Positions 25,708-38,800 of a DNA stretch of 64,000 bases are shown one piece after another. Position 1 is the stretch's first letter, and each line of letters begins with the position of its first letter. Origin of the DNA: Stercorarius parasiticus (taxonomy: Eukaryota; Chordata; Aves; Charadriiformes; Stercorariidae). The position numbers were made by a program, and so were the translations under genes. The DNA lies in contig VWZL01005122.1 of NCBI GenBank assembly GCA_013396915.1, positions 961,887 through 1,025,886 of the forward strand, in the 5' to 3' direction. Under the pieces are notes generated by a model. The model did not search any database. It was not told where the DNA came from and worked only from the letters and a program-made list of their open reading frames with translations.

Positions 25708-28700
25708 TTTAGTCCAGAAGTTTGTCTCTGAGCTCTGCTAAATTCAAGAGCTCTGGTTTTGCAGACCCCAGCAGGAAGCTAATATCATCAGCCTTTCATC
25801 ACAACAAAGATGCACTGTGCATTTGAAATGATTTTCATTATCCTGAATATATGTTAATCTCCTTAAACATAAAATAGATCAAACAAACACAGATTCATCC
25901 TTACCTCAAAGAAAGAGAATTCCCAGACTATAAGGGAAAGCGTTTCTGAGGCTTTAACGTACAAGAAGAGAGACTTAATGTTCAAAAGACGCTGCTAAAA
26001 TGGCAATGTCTTTTTATGCTTACTTTTCATGAAGCTGTTTGCAGGGCAAAAAGCTTTCTTTGCAATGGTTTCTAACAGCTGTAGGGTGTCTCAGAATTTT
26101 TCAACCCTGTAATAACACAAGGGAAGGAAATTATTTTGTGATTTTTTTTTTTTCAGCTCCTCATTTTCCTCATTCTATTAATCATCTCTTATGTAAAAAA
26201 CGCCATTTAGAAAGCCAAATGAAGCCAAATAATTTTGGCAGACAGACATATTGGTTATTTGTGCTTGACACATTTCAAATGGCATGGAACCTTTCAAGTT
26301 TTGCTCCCTCAGAGGATTAATCAAATGAGCATGTTTTCAAAAAGTATTCAGATCTTATTAACAGTACTTTAATAAGCAGAAATAATAATGTCACTAAAGA
26401 GGACAACTCCTTTTCTATAAAATGAGCCAAAACAAATACTATCACCTTACCACGTAGTATTGTGTATCATTTTAGTTTGTTCTTTCATAAACTGCATACA
26501 TCTTTGATACTGACACCAGGTTTCAAGTCACATTAAATCACTTTTAACAGCCATTAATTATTACTGCTAAAAAAGCATAACATCCATCATATGGTAGAGA
26601 CACTTGTGCCTCCAGAACTACCACACAGATCAAGTAAGACTTTGCAGTGATCAAAGCCTAGCACCTATGGACATACTGAATTTACTTCTGTTTATGCCAA
26701 AAGGAAGTAAGAAGGTTTGACTGCTGCCCCCAAGAGAATAATGCAGTGCCCAGCTGCTCTGGGGAAAGCCTGCACGAGGTTATCGTTCAGAGAAGCAAAG
26801 TCTGTTTTCCATATAAGTATAAAAAGCTAAATGCCATGCCTTCTTCATTAGGAAACCATTACTGCTGCTGACAAGAAGGAAAGGGAGGTCCTTTCCTTCT
26901 TGAAACTCCATGACACCATAGATTAAAGGTACATCTCTACAGAACGTAGGGAGCAAATTCAGGTAGGAAAGCTGCTTAACTTCACCGAGAGTTGAAGTAG
27001 CAAGTTTAACACCAAAGTACTGTGAAATTGCATAGGGAAGACACAAAGCCTGCTTTCCTTTGTTGATCAATTTGCATATGTGGACACAAAGGGGAAATCA
27101 ATTTTATTGGTCATGTGGCAGTTTGCTGAGTTAAACGGCACATAGCAAAGAAAATCTTTAACTATTGTAGGAGAGAGGGAAGTTTCAGAGGCCCTTAGGA
27201 GCACAAGAGTAGAAACACTAACACTGGATATAGTAACTTCTGATGACCAGAGGCTGTAGCCTGCTCTGTATTTCTGCAGCATCCTCAGATTTACTCTTCT
27301 GCCCTGTTATGGGAATACTCTACAGCCCATGGAGCTTGCAGCAATATGCTTATACTCAAGTAGCAGTTTTCTAAATTGCCCACTGAACAACGCACGGCAA
27401 GGTTGTTCTATACTTTGCATGTAGCACAGGCTGCAACTACATCAACATTTCAATTTAATTACAAGATAAATACACTTTTAGAAATAGTGTGTAGAAGTTA
27501 CATGGCATATTTTACTGAAAAAACATGCAAATTATTTCAGCTTTCTTGCTGGGCTCTAAGAAGATTCTACTTTTAAAAAGCTGGGTTTTATATACACACC
27601 CCTCTTACGTAATTTTACAGGGACTTCTTAACCATTCAGCTGCAGCTTCTATTCTCGATTCTATCAGAGGAAGATTTAAGAGGGACTGTAATGATGATCT
27701 GCAGGAATGAGACTGGGCTGGTAAGTCACTTTTCAAGAGCAGCCACTGAATTCTGGAAATTAGTTGAGAACAGATCTCTGAATTGCCTCTAGCCCCGTAG
27801 AAACACACACAATGAGACTGAACAGCTTGTCCATTTTACTGCATCGGCTGAAATCCGTGCTCAACATATTCATTGCAGAAAAACCCCAAACAGATTTGAC
27901 TTATAAATGGCTAAAGACCACTTAAACACAGCAAAAATACAGTTAATTTTATTACTCTATAATTCTATGTTAATATTCTTCATCTGTTATCAGTGACATT
28001 TATTTGGACGTAAGTGATCTAACGTTGTTTTTCCAGGAACCATTCTAACAAACTGCTTCAGTACAGACCCATTCATCTTCAGTCAGCAGTCAGGTTATCA
28101 AGAATATTTTGCATTGAATTTGCTATATACCTCTTGTGTATTCCTAATATTATTTTTGTAAGTTACTTTAAAATACACTTCGCTTCACACAGCTTTAACA
28201 TCAGGCAAATCAGTTCTATTTCATTCCATTTTAACCAAATCACAAATTCACAAAACATTTTAATCCAAGCTTTATGTTCTTACTAAGATAATATTCCAGT
28301 TGTTTCATACAGAATTTCTAGACTATTTTTAATAAAACACAATGCAAAAAAACCTCTTTCACTTATTGTGATACAATATGATCAGCATATAATAAAGGAC
28401 AAATAAAAACAAAGGTGTTAGCTTCTCTTATACCAGCCAAATACAGGTCAGAAGCAGTGAATGTAAAAAAAAAAAAAGATTAAATTGGAATAGTCCAAGG
28501 TTTATTATTTCTCAATTTCAGACGCAGCAAGTGTTCTAAGCATACCATTTAGCAGCCTGTTTCTAAATGAATTAATTACTTTATCAACTGGTTACCCCTC
28601 TACCAAAATTCAGCCACTAGAAAACATGAAGGCTCCATTCTAAGGATCACTAGAGAAGATGTTTCTGTGGTGCTGATCTGAAACTACACAAGATCAGAGT

Positions 28701-29437
28701 CCTCACGGTCGACACATTTATGGAATACAGTGGAAAATTTGCATCACTGGCATTTAATTCTCTCCCTCCTTCTGACATGCTGTAAAACTTTACCAAACAT
28801 AACCCATAACTGACATAAGCACAATATTCATCAACTGGATTACAAAGCATGCTGGAGACGCACTAAGCAAGCCTTGTGTTCTTGGATCAATCACTACGAT
28901 CTGCACAAAATTCTCATCACTGGAAGAACTGGAAAAGTTTACATAAAAGGCTAAAGCAAGACACACATACAAAAAAAAAGATGCAAAACATCCTTCCACA
29001 GAACAATTGAAATACTGTGTTCTGTCAGTATGTTTTTTTTCCACATATGTTATGTATAGACTTCTTAAAAGTTAAAACAATGCCTCCTACACCAGTTTTG
29101 GTTTCAGTAAAACCGATTTCTTTTTTCTTCTCTTCAAATTTTTCTATTCAGAAACTGAACTAAAAAAGTCACCTCTGCTGCTACAGATGACCCTGAGAAG
29201 TACTCAGCTTCCTTAATTGCGATATTTAACAAGATTTACAATGATTCTGCTTTTCTACATTAAATTTATTGAAATCTAGTGCAACAGCAGCAAATGATCC
29301 ATGGAGAAGTCATTATGGAAAATGTAAGGACAATAAATTGTTCATGAAGAAAGTGGACTCTGTTACTGGTTCAGTCTACTCTTCTGAACAATACTTGAAT
29401 AAATCTATAGGCTATCTAGCATCTACACCCCCATTTG
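25708..29437. other. Unique AT-rich non-coding DNA
   Basis: No gene or repeat was recognised. Poly-A and poly-T tracts lie near 26142-26152 and 28463-28475. Short frames of 60-96 codons occur on both strands without motifs. Confidence 0.6.
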
Positions 29438-29502
29438 ATAGAATCATAGAGTCATTTTAGGTGGGAAAAGACCTTTAAGATCATCAAGTCCAACATTGTG
29501 AA
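29438..29502 (-). mobile_element. CR1 LINE 3' tail, about 65 bp, minus strand
   Basis: Two decayed octamers (GATAGAAT, CATAGAGT) are followed by TTTTAGGTGGGAAAAGACC and TTTAAGATCATCAAGTCCAA, the plus-strand reading of a CR1 3' terminus of the type with a TTTAGGTTGGAAAAGACC consensus. Similarity ends near 29502. This is a severely 5'-truncated insertion. Confidence 0.88.
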
Positions 29503-32500
29503 CTAGGATTAATGATTCTGTAACTCAAAAAATCTTGCAACAATGAAATCCATTTCTTACTGTCCTTCAGATGATACAATGGAAAAGAATACAAGAAAGT
29601 AGTCTTCTAAAACCTTCAAACCAGTGCTATCAACTGCCAGAGAACAGATAATTCCCTTCTCATTTTCATTATACCCAAATCTGATGATTAACCTATTCGT
29701 TCTGTTCAGCTCACCATTAAATTTGGGATTTCTACCTACAGAGACTTAGATTCTGGCATAATATCCTCAGAACTGTAAGGCTGCAAAAGCTTGTTCTAAC
29801 ACTGTCCTTTCAAAGACATCGTTCCTGTCCTGCTGTGCCTTGGTGCTATATAAATATTACCATGGCTCGGAGCAGAGCTGCTAAGAGCTGACTAAGCACA
29901 GAGCACGGTACTCTCAACATATCTGACCTCTTAGAAAGCCTCTTTTTGATCTCCACATTGCTTTTAAGTAAACTATTTAAACTATTGATTTGCTTTCCCA
30001 CAATCCACTTTTATTTAAACTGAGAATTTAAGAGAGCCAAATAACTCCTTCTATTGACCACGCAAATGTTTGCATCTCTTATGCTGGAAAAAAGGCTGCG
30101 TCATGGTGGACAACCCCCATTCACTGTTAATAATTCACTTGTCATTACACATAGCACTTTTAAAAAGTTTTAAATTTATATAATCGCAGTAGGTAAGTAA
30201 ATAGGACAACTGAACGCATCTTTTAGAGACATTCAAAGGCCATTCAAGCTGTTGAACAGTTGCACAGAAGCATTTTGAATGATTTTTACAAGTACTTTTT
30301 TTTTTTTCCTTACATTCAGCAGTAAGTAACCGTCAGCTTTTGTAAAACTGTTCACAAGGGTAGAGATGCTACTTCTATGACTTAAAGAGTCTATTGAGGC
30401 ACAATCTCTTGAATGCAGAGAGGAGAAAATAATCCAAAGGTGTCATGAGTGTGTTATGAGCTGGAAAAAATAATCCAAAAATGCAGAATAAATGTTTTGA
30501 TTAAATTCATGTTTTCTAATATACTTTTAAAATCGTGCTTTAAAAATAAATCTTTCTATCAAAAAAAAAAAAGTCAACATTTCGAGACCAAGTTTCACAC
30601 ATATATCTTCTGTTTGGTTTACAGTAACTATCACATGTACTAGGATCCAAGTGTTGGGACACACAGAGAACAATCACTGCAACTAAAGACGTCTTAGAGA
30701 GTAGAGCAGGAACCTTCAAACTGTGAACCAGATGGCTTCCTAGGACGGGAAGCCTCCCCCTCAAATTTTCCTCCAAGCTATTCTGTCCATTTAGAATGAG
30801 GTTTCCCTGTCAAAATAACAGAGTTTGGAAACATGTATTGTGACATCAATACAAAACTCCCAGAGATCCAGATAAACGTCCTTTGTCTTCAGGGAAAGTC
30901 CCACCTGGTATAGCAGTCTCAGCCCGTTAACAGCCTTCTCAAAACATTTTTTTCAGATCATGCAACTCAACTCTTCTTCAAAGATTGTGGGTTTAGTTTT
31001 GGGTGATTTAAAATTTTAACTGTTACTTGACATTACTTCACACCTAGATCTCATTTGGTATTAGAAAAGGAGAAAACATAACTAACTTTTTCAAAGTACT
31101 CTTACCACAAATTTGCTCTGATCATCATTACAAGGACCATTCATAAGAATTTTGCAAAAGGCCTGCAAATTGTTAACTGCTTTGCTTCCAGATACTACAT
31201 ACAGTACAAACAATACAGCAATCCCACAATCTCATGAAAAAATATATTTATCAGGAGACAGCACTTTCAGCAGTAATAACTCCAAACATTCAAAGAGTAA
31301 GAGAGAATCTATTACAAAAAAGAAAGAAATAGTGATTCAAAAGCAATCATAAAACCAATTAAGATTATGACGTTAAGAAAAATAAGTGTGTGAGCCTAGC
31401 AGCTTCTCACTTGTGGGTTCCTAACTTTTTCTATACAGTCTTGAAAAACCTGAAAGATGAGATTCAGATATAACCAAATGACTCTAGGAATAGGACATTG
31501 AAAAGAAATTACCTTCTGCAGGTGCCTAGTGCTCCTACATACCATACTGTGTCTTCAGGCACTCAAACTGTCTCTGTGCAACTAATTCATCTCTAAAAGC
31601 ACAGAAAATACTTTTAGATAGTTACACTACCTCTGAGCCATAACATAAACCTCAAAGGCAAACCATCTGACCTGTACACTCACTGCTTTGGTTCGATTTA
31701 ATTTTGGAATCTCTGAGATGCCCTTGGTTGTGTGATGGGATGTGTTCAATTGTACATTTTCATTTGAGCACACTGCTCCATGCTAATTCTTTTCTGTCAT
31801 TCTCTAGAAAAACAACCACAGAATGGCTGTTTCTGGTTGATTATTCAATTTCATTTACATTAGAACAACCACTATAAAATTATTTTTGTGTTTAATATTT
31901 ATTTTATGAATACAAACAAATAAAAGACATTCAGATAAACTGATTTTGGAATACACTAGGACACGGATTTTCAGTTAAAATATTCTAAACTGTTACTGCT
32001 AAAATCTGTTGCTCTTTTCAAGAGGAATTTGAAACAGTAAAATAATGTTAAAGAGCACATAATGTCCTAATAAGAACTAAACTACTTTTTAAATTTCATT
32101 CTGCATATTGGAAAATCAAATCTCTGAAATTCTCAGCAGCAATTGCATATACTGGATTACAGAACTCTACTTATTAGACAAATGAGGGACTCAATCTGTC
32201 AAAACTTACTTTCAAGTTCATTACGTTAGAAAATTGCTCTTTACTGAAGCATTTAAAGCAAACTTCTGACACATTGATGAAAATAAGAAAAAAAATTTTT
32301 TGCTTTGAAATTCTTACTCTCCAGATGGTGTAGAAATATCGAACATAACCATAAAACTACATGTTTACAAAGCATGTGAACAGAAAGATTATAACATTTA
32401 TCAATTCTACTTTTCACCATCCTATTTTATTTTTTTAGTATATTTTTTCAACCCAGCTTGTAATTTCTCATCCATTCTTGTAATTCTTCAAAAACCCATA

Positions 32501-33526
32501 AAAACGTCACAAAGATATTTTTTCCCCCAAATGGCATTACCACATAAATGAGGAAAAGCCAGAAAGTATAGTCTTTGATTCTAGAGCTACTTTGCTTTTA
32601 GAATAAAATTAAGCATTACCTAAACAAAGCTGTTACCTAATGTGTCCAATAACTACCTTGATCATGGACAACACCTTCAAATTAACAATGGCTTCAATAA
32701 CAAAACAGCAAAGGATGACAAATGACAGTGAAAAAAGGTATAGTCCAGATGTTTCATATTCACAGCCCAACTAAACAATCTTCATCTCCTAGGGTAAGGC
32801 TGTGTCTTGCCCTCCAGATCTGTGTTCTCTGTAAAGTAGCACTGTTCCTTTGCCCTGCCATCTCAAGTCTGTACTTTAATATGCATAGACTCCTACTTCA
32901 GAACTTAATATTGCCTCTGGCTTCTCCACATGTGTAGTGTTTTTATCTCAGTATTTCTGGACAGACTCAAGAAGTTGCTTCTTGCTTCAGTCTAGACGTG
33001 GAAATAGCGAACACAGCATCTCTGAGCTACAGATAAGGTTATCAGATGGCAGTACTCACTTTAGCTCACTAATATCTGAACCCCACACCTGATAAAACAC
33101 TATTTCCCTCTGTGCTGTAGAGTGGAAAATTAAGTACATTTCTACATGTCAAGTTCCAGTTCAAATTTCCTTTCAGAAAATGCATGGGTCACCAGGGCAT
33201 GACAGAGAAGAGAAGGCTCTACTCCTATCCTCAACATATTTCTTTCTGTGGCCTGCTTGTGAAGGATCTCTTGCTTATGGAGAGGGAGGGCCACATTCTT
33301 TCACGTTTCCCACTGGAGAGCTGCATTTCTTTGTCCTCTTTTGCAAAATAACTAGAATACTTATCTTCCAAACAGATCACTACTGCATATTAAATATCAA
33401 GATTTATTTGAATCATAACCTGGCAGCAGTCTCTTTCGTGCTGCCAATTGCCTCTTGAGTACACCAGCTGCACTCATTCATATTCTCTTATATCTACAAA
33501 TCTTTTTAGCCACTGGTTAGTGATAG
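29503..33526. other. Unique AT-rich non-coding DNA
   Basis: Nothing gene-like was recognised. It holds homopolymer runs near 30299 (T) and 30561 (A). The stretch around 31700-31920 is an AT-rich, repeat-free block of the kind conserved non-coding elements often occupy, but conservation cannot be judged from a single sequence. Confidence 0.55.
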
Positions 33527-33579
33527 TTATGTCAGATGATCCCATGAAGACAGTAATTATGTCAGATGATCCCATGAAG
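33527..33579. repeat. 23-bp exact direct repeat, 30-bp period
   Basis: The 23 bases at 33527-33549 (starting TTATGTCAGATGATCC) recur exactly at 33557-33579, giving a 30-bp period. The period is a multiple of three, so an overlapping plus-strand frame (33448-33699) shows MSDDPMK twice, but that frame has no other sign of being coding. It is a recent local duplication. Confidence 0.9.
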
Positions 33580-36195
33580 CTTCATGCTTATCTATCCACA
33601 AGTATTTCTTTAAAAAAATCCCAAAACAAGGCAGACTTACATGACCATTATCTTTCCAGGATATACAGAACAGAATTTGTTCCTGGTGCAGCATGTTAAA
33701 TGCTCATTCAATGCCCATGCTTATTCAGAAAGAATTTAGAGATGATGGAAACTTGATTGCCAGCGAAGAGATTTTGCCAAGGGAAAAGGATATATTTATT
33801 AAGTTTCTGGAAACTTAAAGATCCGCCATTTCCAGCTCCAACTTCCAAGTGCTTGGCAGACTTAAAACTACAAATTATGGATTATTCATAAAACATACCA
33901 GTTAGAAAAGTTTGCCATTTCTCCCAGGTCATAAGGTTAAAATATCTCATTTCTGAAGGTACAGACCAGGAACAATTCTAATCAAGTCAGCAGAGTTGTA
34001 TGGTGGTAAAGGGAAATGAGAATCATCTCCCCTCACATCCAAAGTATCACAGAAGCCACCTGCTTTGTTACAAAACAATCGCTTCTTCTCAAATTAATAC
34101 AAAACAAACAGAGAATTAAGGTGTAGAAACTATTCACAGTTACAGTAAAGTTTTAGTTGGGTTTCTGCATCTCGAGAATCTCTATTCAACCATATAGCAC
34201 AAACGAATACAACGCAAACATTCAACTGTAAATTTGCAATGTTACTTTTTAGCAACAACCACTTTCAGAAGTATGAGGTTAACTTTATACTATTCTTTGG
34301 AGTTCGGAATTGTCATCTGTCACTGTAAGTTTTGCTGTTATTACTATAAAATGATCCTCTAATCTTTATCCACTGAAGGGAAATGAAGTGCTGTTAGTGT
34401 TACAGCAGGAATTCCGAGGGTTACCGAATTGCTTTTAGAACAGCCTGTTAGTATCATTGCTACAATGAAACACGGAAGAACCTTCCACAAAAATGTACAA
34501 AAAGTCTAGGACATCTCTAAATCCTGCAATTTATCGACCTTTATCACTCTACAAATGTATTTTTCTATATCATATCAAAGAATACCAAAACTACTGACAA
34601 ATACATAGGTATTACAGTTCTGTGGAATAAGAAAAAGTAGTCTGTATCTATCTCTTCTCAATAGGTCACATTTCATCTTGACATTCGTTTGTGTTAGAAC
34701 ATTACCATTTTAATATCACAAAGCTGAGAATTTTTGGCTATCTATAGACTATAGCCTAAAATATATAATATTCCAGGATTTAAAGAATTGCACATGTAGT
34801 CTGTCGTAGAAAAGTTACAACTCTGCCACCTAAAGACATTGGTTTGCTAGATTTGGTGCCATTTTAATAAGAAAACTCTTGTTTCATTCAGGACTATATG
34901 TTGCTTGAGCTTAAAGTATACAAAAATCGTACATCAGAAGATATCTGAATATTGCTATGAAAGGTAGGATTCATCCAAGTTAGCTGTCTAGGTTTCCTTT
35001 AGTCAATAGGCAGAAGCAGGCACCATTCATCTCATTCTAACACAGCTATCCAAATTAGGTCGGACGAATCGCATCCCAGAATTGTCTGCTTCACTCCAGT
35101 GGCTGCAAAACAAGTCTAACCCGTTGGCTGAAATACAGCTATAGTGTAGCTAGCTCGAGTTACATGAGATGAATCACATTTAAAGTGTATCTTTTGCTCT
35201 GTTAAAGCCTGAAAGATCACCAGCCTGGCGGAATTCTATAATGAAAAATCAAGACTGAAATATCACTGCATTGCTTACCTAGCAGTATGGACACCGATGC
35301 CAATTCACCTAAAGAGGATTTTTCACTACCCCTTCCATACAAAGTTCCTCCCTGAAAGTAAGATCTGTCCTCCCCTTCAAAAAAATGGAAACAGTTTGTA
35401 GGTGACTTTGCCCTGCTGAGCCAACATATGGTACTTCAGTTCAATCACAGCAGGTGTTCCTGTTGGAACCCTGATTATTTCAGCTAACTATGGAATGATA
35501 AACAGGGAACAGAAGAATAATAAGAAGCAAATATGGAAAGGAAAGGTCAGGGAAAAGTCCTAGCACTTTTAGCACCTGAGACTTCAAACTAGGGAAAAAC
35601 TGAATTGTCCAGCGAGTCAGAGTCATTTATGGCATAAGGAAACAATTTCCTACAGTCCATCCAAGGTACTTACGGGGCCACAACATGGTGATCTTTGCAA
35701 GCCTCACAAATGCTGGTATGTTATCTGTACAGTCCGTACCAGAATGGCAAGCAACGTTGTTCCCGCTCCAAAGATGTTTGGACAGTAAACTGGGGTATAC
35801 AATAATTTAGTGACTTTGGTCATACAGGAAACCTGAAGGGACATGAAATGAAAGCCAGTTTTCTGAATCCCAGACTTGCATCTTCTTGATGGAACTGCCC
35901 TTCCTCTGCGATACAGTCACAGCCAGTCTGTCACAACTGAAATGCCTGCATATGTCTTCTTCAGAGAATAATGTCCCCCATAATAGCTCCAAAAAGGCCA
36001 AGACAGTGGCATAAAGACTCGTATCTATGCAGACGTGATGGATGGCTTTAACACAGTACAAGTGACACTTAAAACCTGCAGGTGCTACTCTCCCCCTTGG
36101 ATCACAACTACGTGACTCTCACCTACTCTGATGTTCTTCACCCCAGTCATGGGTAAGTATGGTAGATTTTAGTTACAGCCTGGTTTCAATTTTGT
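33580..36195. other. Unique AT-rich non-coding DNA
   Basis: No gene, mobile element or simple repeat of note. The minus-strand frame at 35807-36061 (84 codons) is open but unassignable. Confidence 0.6.
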
Positions 36196-36221
36196 GTACA
36201 GGCTGATTAATCAGGCTGTAC
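36196..36221. promoter_or_regulatory. 26-nt near-perfect palindrome with homeodomain-type core
   Basis: The sequence is self-complementary around a perfect 12-bp centre, CTGATTAATCAG (36203-36214), and the arms GTACAG and CTGTAC extend it to 26 nt with only one mismatched G-G pair each side symmetric. The core carries back-to-back GATTA/TAATC half-sites of the kind bound by paired-type and K50 homeodomain dimers. Seen: the palindrome. Inferred: a possible protein-binding site. No neighbouring promoter is recognised. Confidence 0.3.
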
Positions 36222-38647
36222 GTGGGAGAACTTGATTTCATTTAGATGGGAAACTCAGTAACACAGTAGCAGCTGTGTTGTACATAAAATAGCATGACTA
36301 GGCATGCATCTGTGGGTACATAAGAGCCAAATAACACCCTTTAGCTTGCACTATATAAATCAAACCAAGTCATCAGATTATATGACTAATATTATAATGA
36401 GATATTTATATTTATTTGTTATTTAAAATTCTATAATAAGGTATTCTGAACTAAAAGCAGTGCACTGCAGTATGAGAGACAGAACAGACAACTGAAAATA
36501 TGGAATTCAAATGGATTCCATTTTTTCCCCATTTAAGTTAAAACTTTTCTCATTTATTTTTAAGGCATTTTCCCCTCATCAGACATATTGCAACAGTAAT
36601 ACAGAAATAGTATAGAGAGCCTACCTGTTGAGTTAGTGCACAGATTCACGTCCTGCACTGACTCAAATATGAAAGCAGACAAGGCTGCACGTCTCCATAC
36701 ACATGAGAGAAGCAGTATCACACTCACGAGGCAAATTACTCCTCTGCTTTTTTTTCTGGTCTCTCTGTCTTGCCTATCTTAAATTTTATAGCTGTTTCAT
36801 TTTCCTGATTTGCAATAACATTCAGCAATTCTCACACTTCTAGTCTGGAATTTGGGAAAGACATCTTCAATTGGGGCATTTATTTAACTGCAACCACACG
36901 TAACAGAACTCGTGCTCCTTTCAGGAGTCTGTGACCAGGGTTTAAAGCAACTGATGTCTTCCTAAACAATTAAATTTATCACTAAATAGAACAAAACATT
37001 ATAGAATGTTATTTCAGAATAACACAACCCAGCTCATCTAATCTTATGCTCCTCTGCTGCCCAGGAAAGCTATAGGAAGAGGTTTAATTTATAGTCTTTC
37101 AGGAAATCTAGTGCTCCTGTGACTATGACTTTTCTCAGAAAGCGAATCTCTCACTCTGCCTGTCAGGGTTCGCACCATTACCTTTGCCCAACGAACTGTA
37201 CTGCAAAGTACTCGTTTTGCCTTACTCTCCTTCAATCCCATCAGTCACCCAAATAGCCACGTATGAGCTCTCTTCCGTGGGAATGCCATCGTTTGGCAGC
37301 TAAACTCAGTAAAGCCACAGGACTTTTGATCAGGGTGCTAGAGCACAGCCACCCACCTGCCTGCCGTGACAGCCTGACAAAGCCACCTCAACATCCCGAC
37401 ACAGGAAACATTTGACATGTGAGCGTTACCAGAGCTGACCACTGACCGACAATGCATCATCCATACTTGGAAAATTTCACCATTGTTACCTTCTTTCCTC
37501 GCGGAATAAAATTCCTAAATATTTGAAAACTTTTGTAAAAGTAGGAGTTTAGTATGATATCTGTTTTCCAGTTGGAAAAATAAACAAGACCAAAATATTT
37601 TTAGTGCTCCCCTCTTACAAGTTAAGCCAAGAAAGCTCCGGAGCTTAGAAAACATCAACACTTCGAAATGGGACATTCTTAAAAACTACTGCTGAATCCC
37701 CCCTTTAGAACGGGACTGCAAGAACTGTCCCAATATCCAGTTAGAAATACAAGAATCCATTAAAATATAGAAATTTATACATGAAGTGAAAGAATAAGAC
37801 CAATAAGCAGCATTTATTTTCCCCTCTCTCTGGTTTAACTATTAATAACAGAAGAATTAAGAAATAAAAACAACTGACCAAATGTCATTTGATGAGAGCT
37901 CCTCCAAAAAAATTTTCTTCTATTTCTATTTTTACACACTACTTTTTGGGATCAGCTCTCAGTATATGGAGTAAGGGTATTATTTTTTTAAAGGCTACTT
38001 ATAATTCATGTGAATATTCCCCCAAAAAAGGAGTAACTAGAAATAAAACCTCAAGGCTTAGGGGTTAAACAGAATCTTTTCTTCTTTGCTTTGTTTGCTG
38101 AACCAGCTTGAAATGGTTATGTAAAGATGATGCACCATAAATTTGAAAGAACTGCACTAGTATAAAGGGGGGGCGGGGGGGGAAAGACACCCTACTACTT
38201 AAAAGCCGTATTTTACATAAGCATCAAGCTTAGAGAATGACAGCCACATCCACTGAAAGAGAACACCGTGTCTCAACTCCCACAGAGCACAGCTCAGCAG
38301 GAGTCACACGTATCACAACTCTTCGGGCAACCACTCAATAAGGACAACAAATTTCAGCTATAAGTGACTATCAATAGTTTATGAAACCTCTCCCTTTTTT
38401 CTCTCCCCTCCCCCATCCCACCAGAAACAGGAGGAAATAATTCCTGTAGGTCCTCTAGGTCTCTGTGTTTTCCAGAGCCACTTTTTATAACATAAAACAG
38501 GTTTTTGTTGGTCATAACTATCTGTACTTAACACACTGAAGTCATCAACGGCACCTTATTTTGACTTGGCAGTTATAAAACACAGTAAGACGAGAAAAAA
38601 CAAACCACCCCAAATCCTTTTGGTTGAACATACCTGTATCAGAACAT
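36222..38647. other. Unique non-coding DNA
   Basis: No gene was recognised. The part at about 37130-37440 is less AT-rich with scattered CpG. A pyrimidine-rich patch lies at about 38385-38420. The G-run at 38167-38182 is listed separately. Confidence 0.6.
38167..38182. repeat. G-run with one interrupting C
   Basis: Fifteen G in sixteen bases (C at 38174). Dense enough in G to fold as a quadruplex on the plus strand, but its origin is probably a simple homopolymer. Confidence 0.8.
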
Positions 38648-38728
38648 GAATCACACAATCACCATATTATTCAGGTGCAGAGAGACCACAGGTCGTCTCT
38701 AGTCCAACCTCCCAGTCAAAGCACAAAT
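38648..38728 (-). mobile_element. Decayed CR1 LINE 3' tail, minus strand
   Basis: The plus strand reads ATCACACAATCACC, then GAGAGACCACAGG and GTCTCTAGTCCAACCTCC, matching the order and spacing of a CR1 3' terminus of the type ATCACAGAATCACAGAATC...GGAAGAGACC...GTCTAGTCCAACC. It is clearly more diverged than the copies at 1481 and 7272. Similarity is lost before the TA microsatellite at 38766. Confidence 0.72.
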
Positions 38729-38765
38729 ACACAACTGATTTCTTCCATGTGTTACTGAATGCCCT

Positions 38766-38800
38766 ATGTGTGTATATATATATATGTATATATATAAATA
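38766..38800. repeat. (TG)(TA)n microsatellite
   Basis: Short GTGTGT followed by TATATA repeats with one internal G and ending in AAATA. It lies just beyond the decayed CR1 tail. Confidence 0.88.

Noticed and set aside
37001..37080. Possible further decayed CR1 tail
   Set aside because: Only scattered words resemble CR1; neither spacing nor order of the diagnostic blocks is kept.
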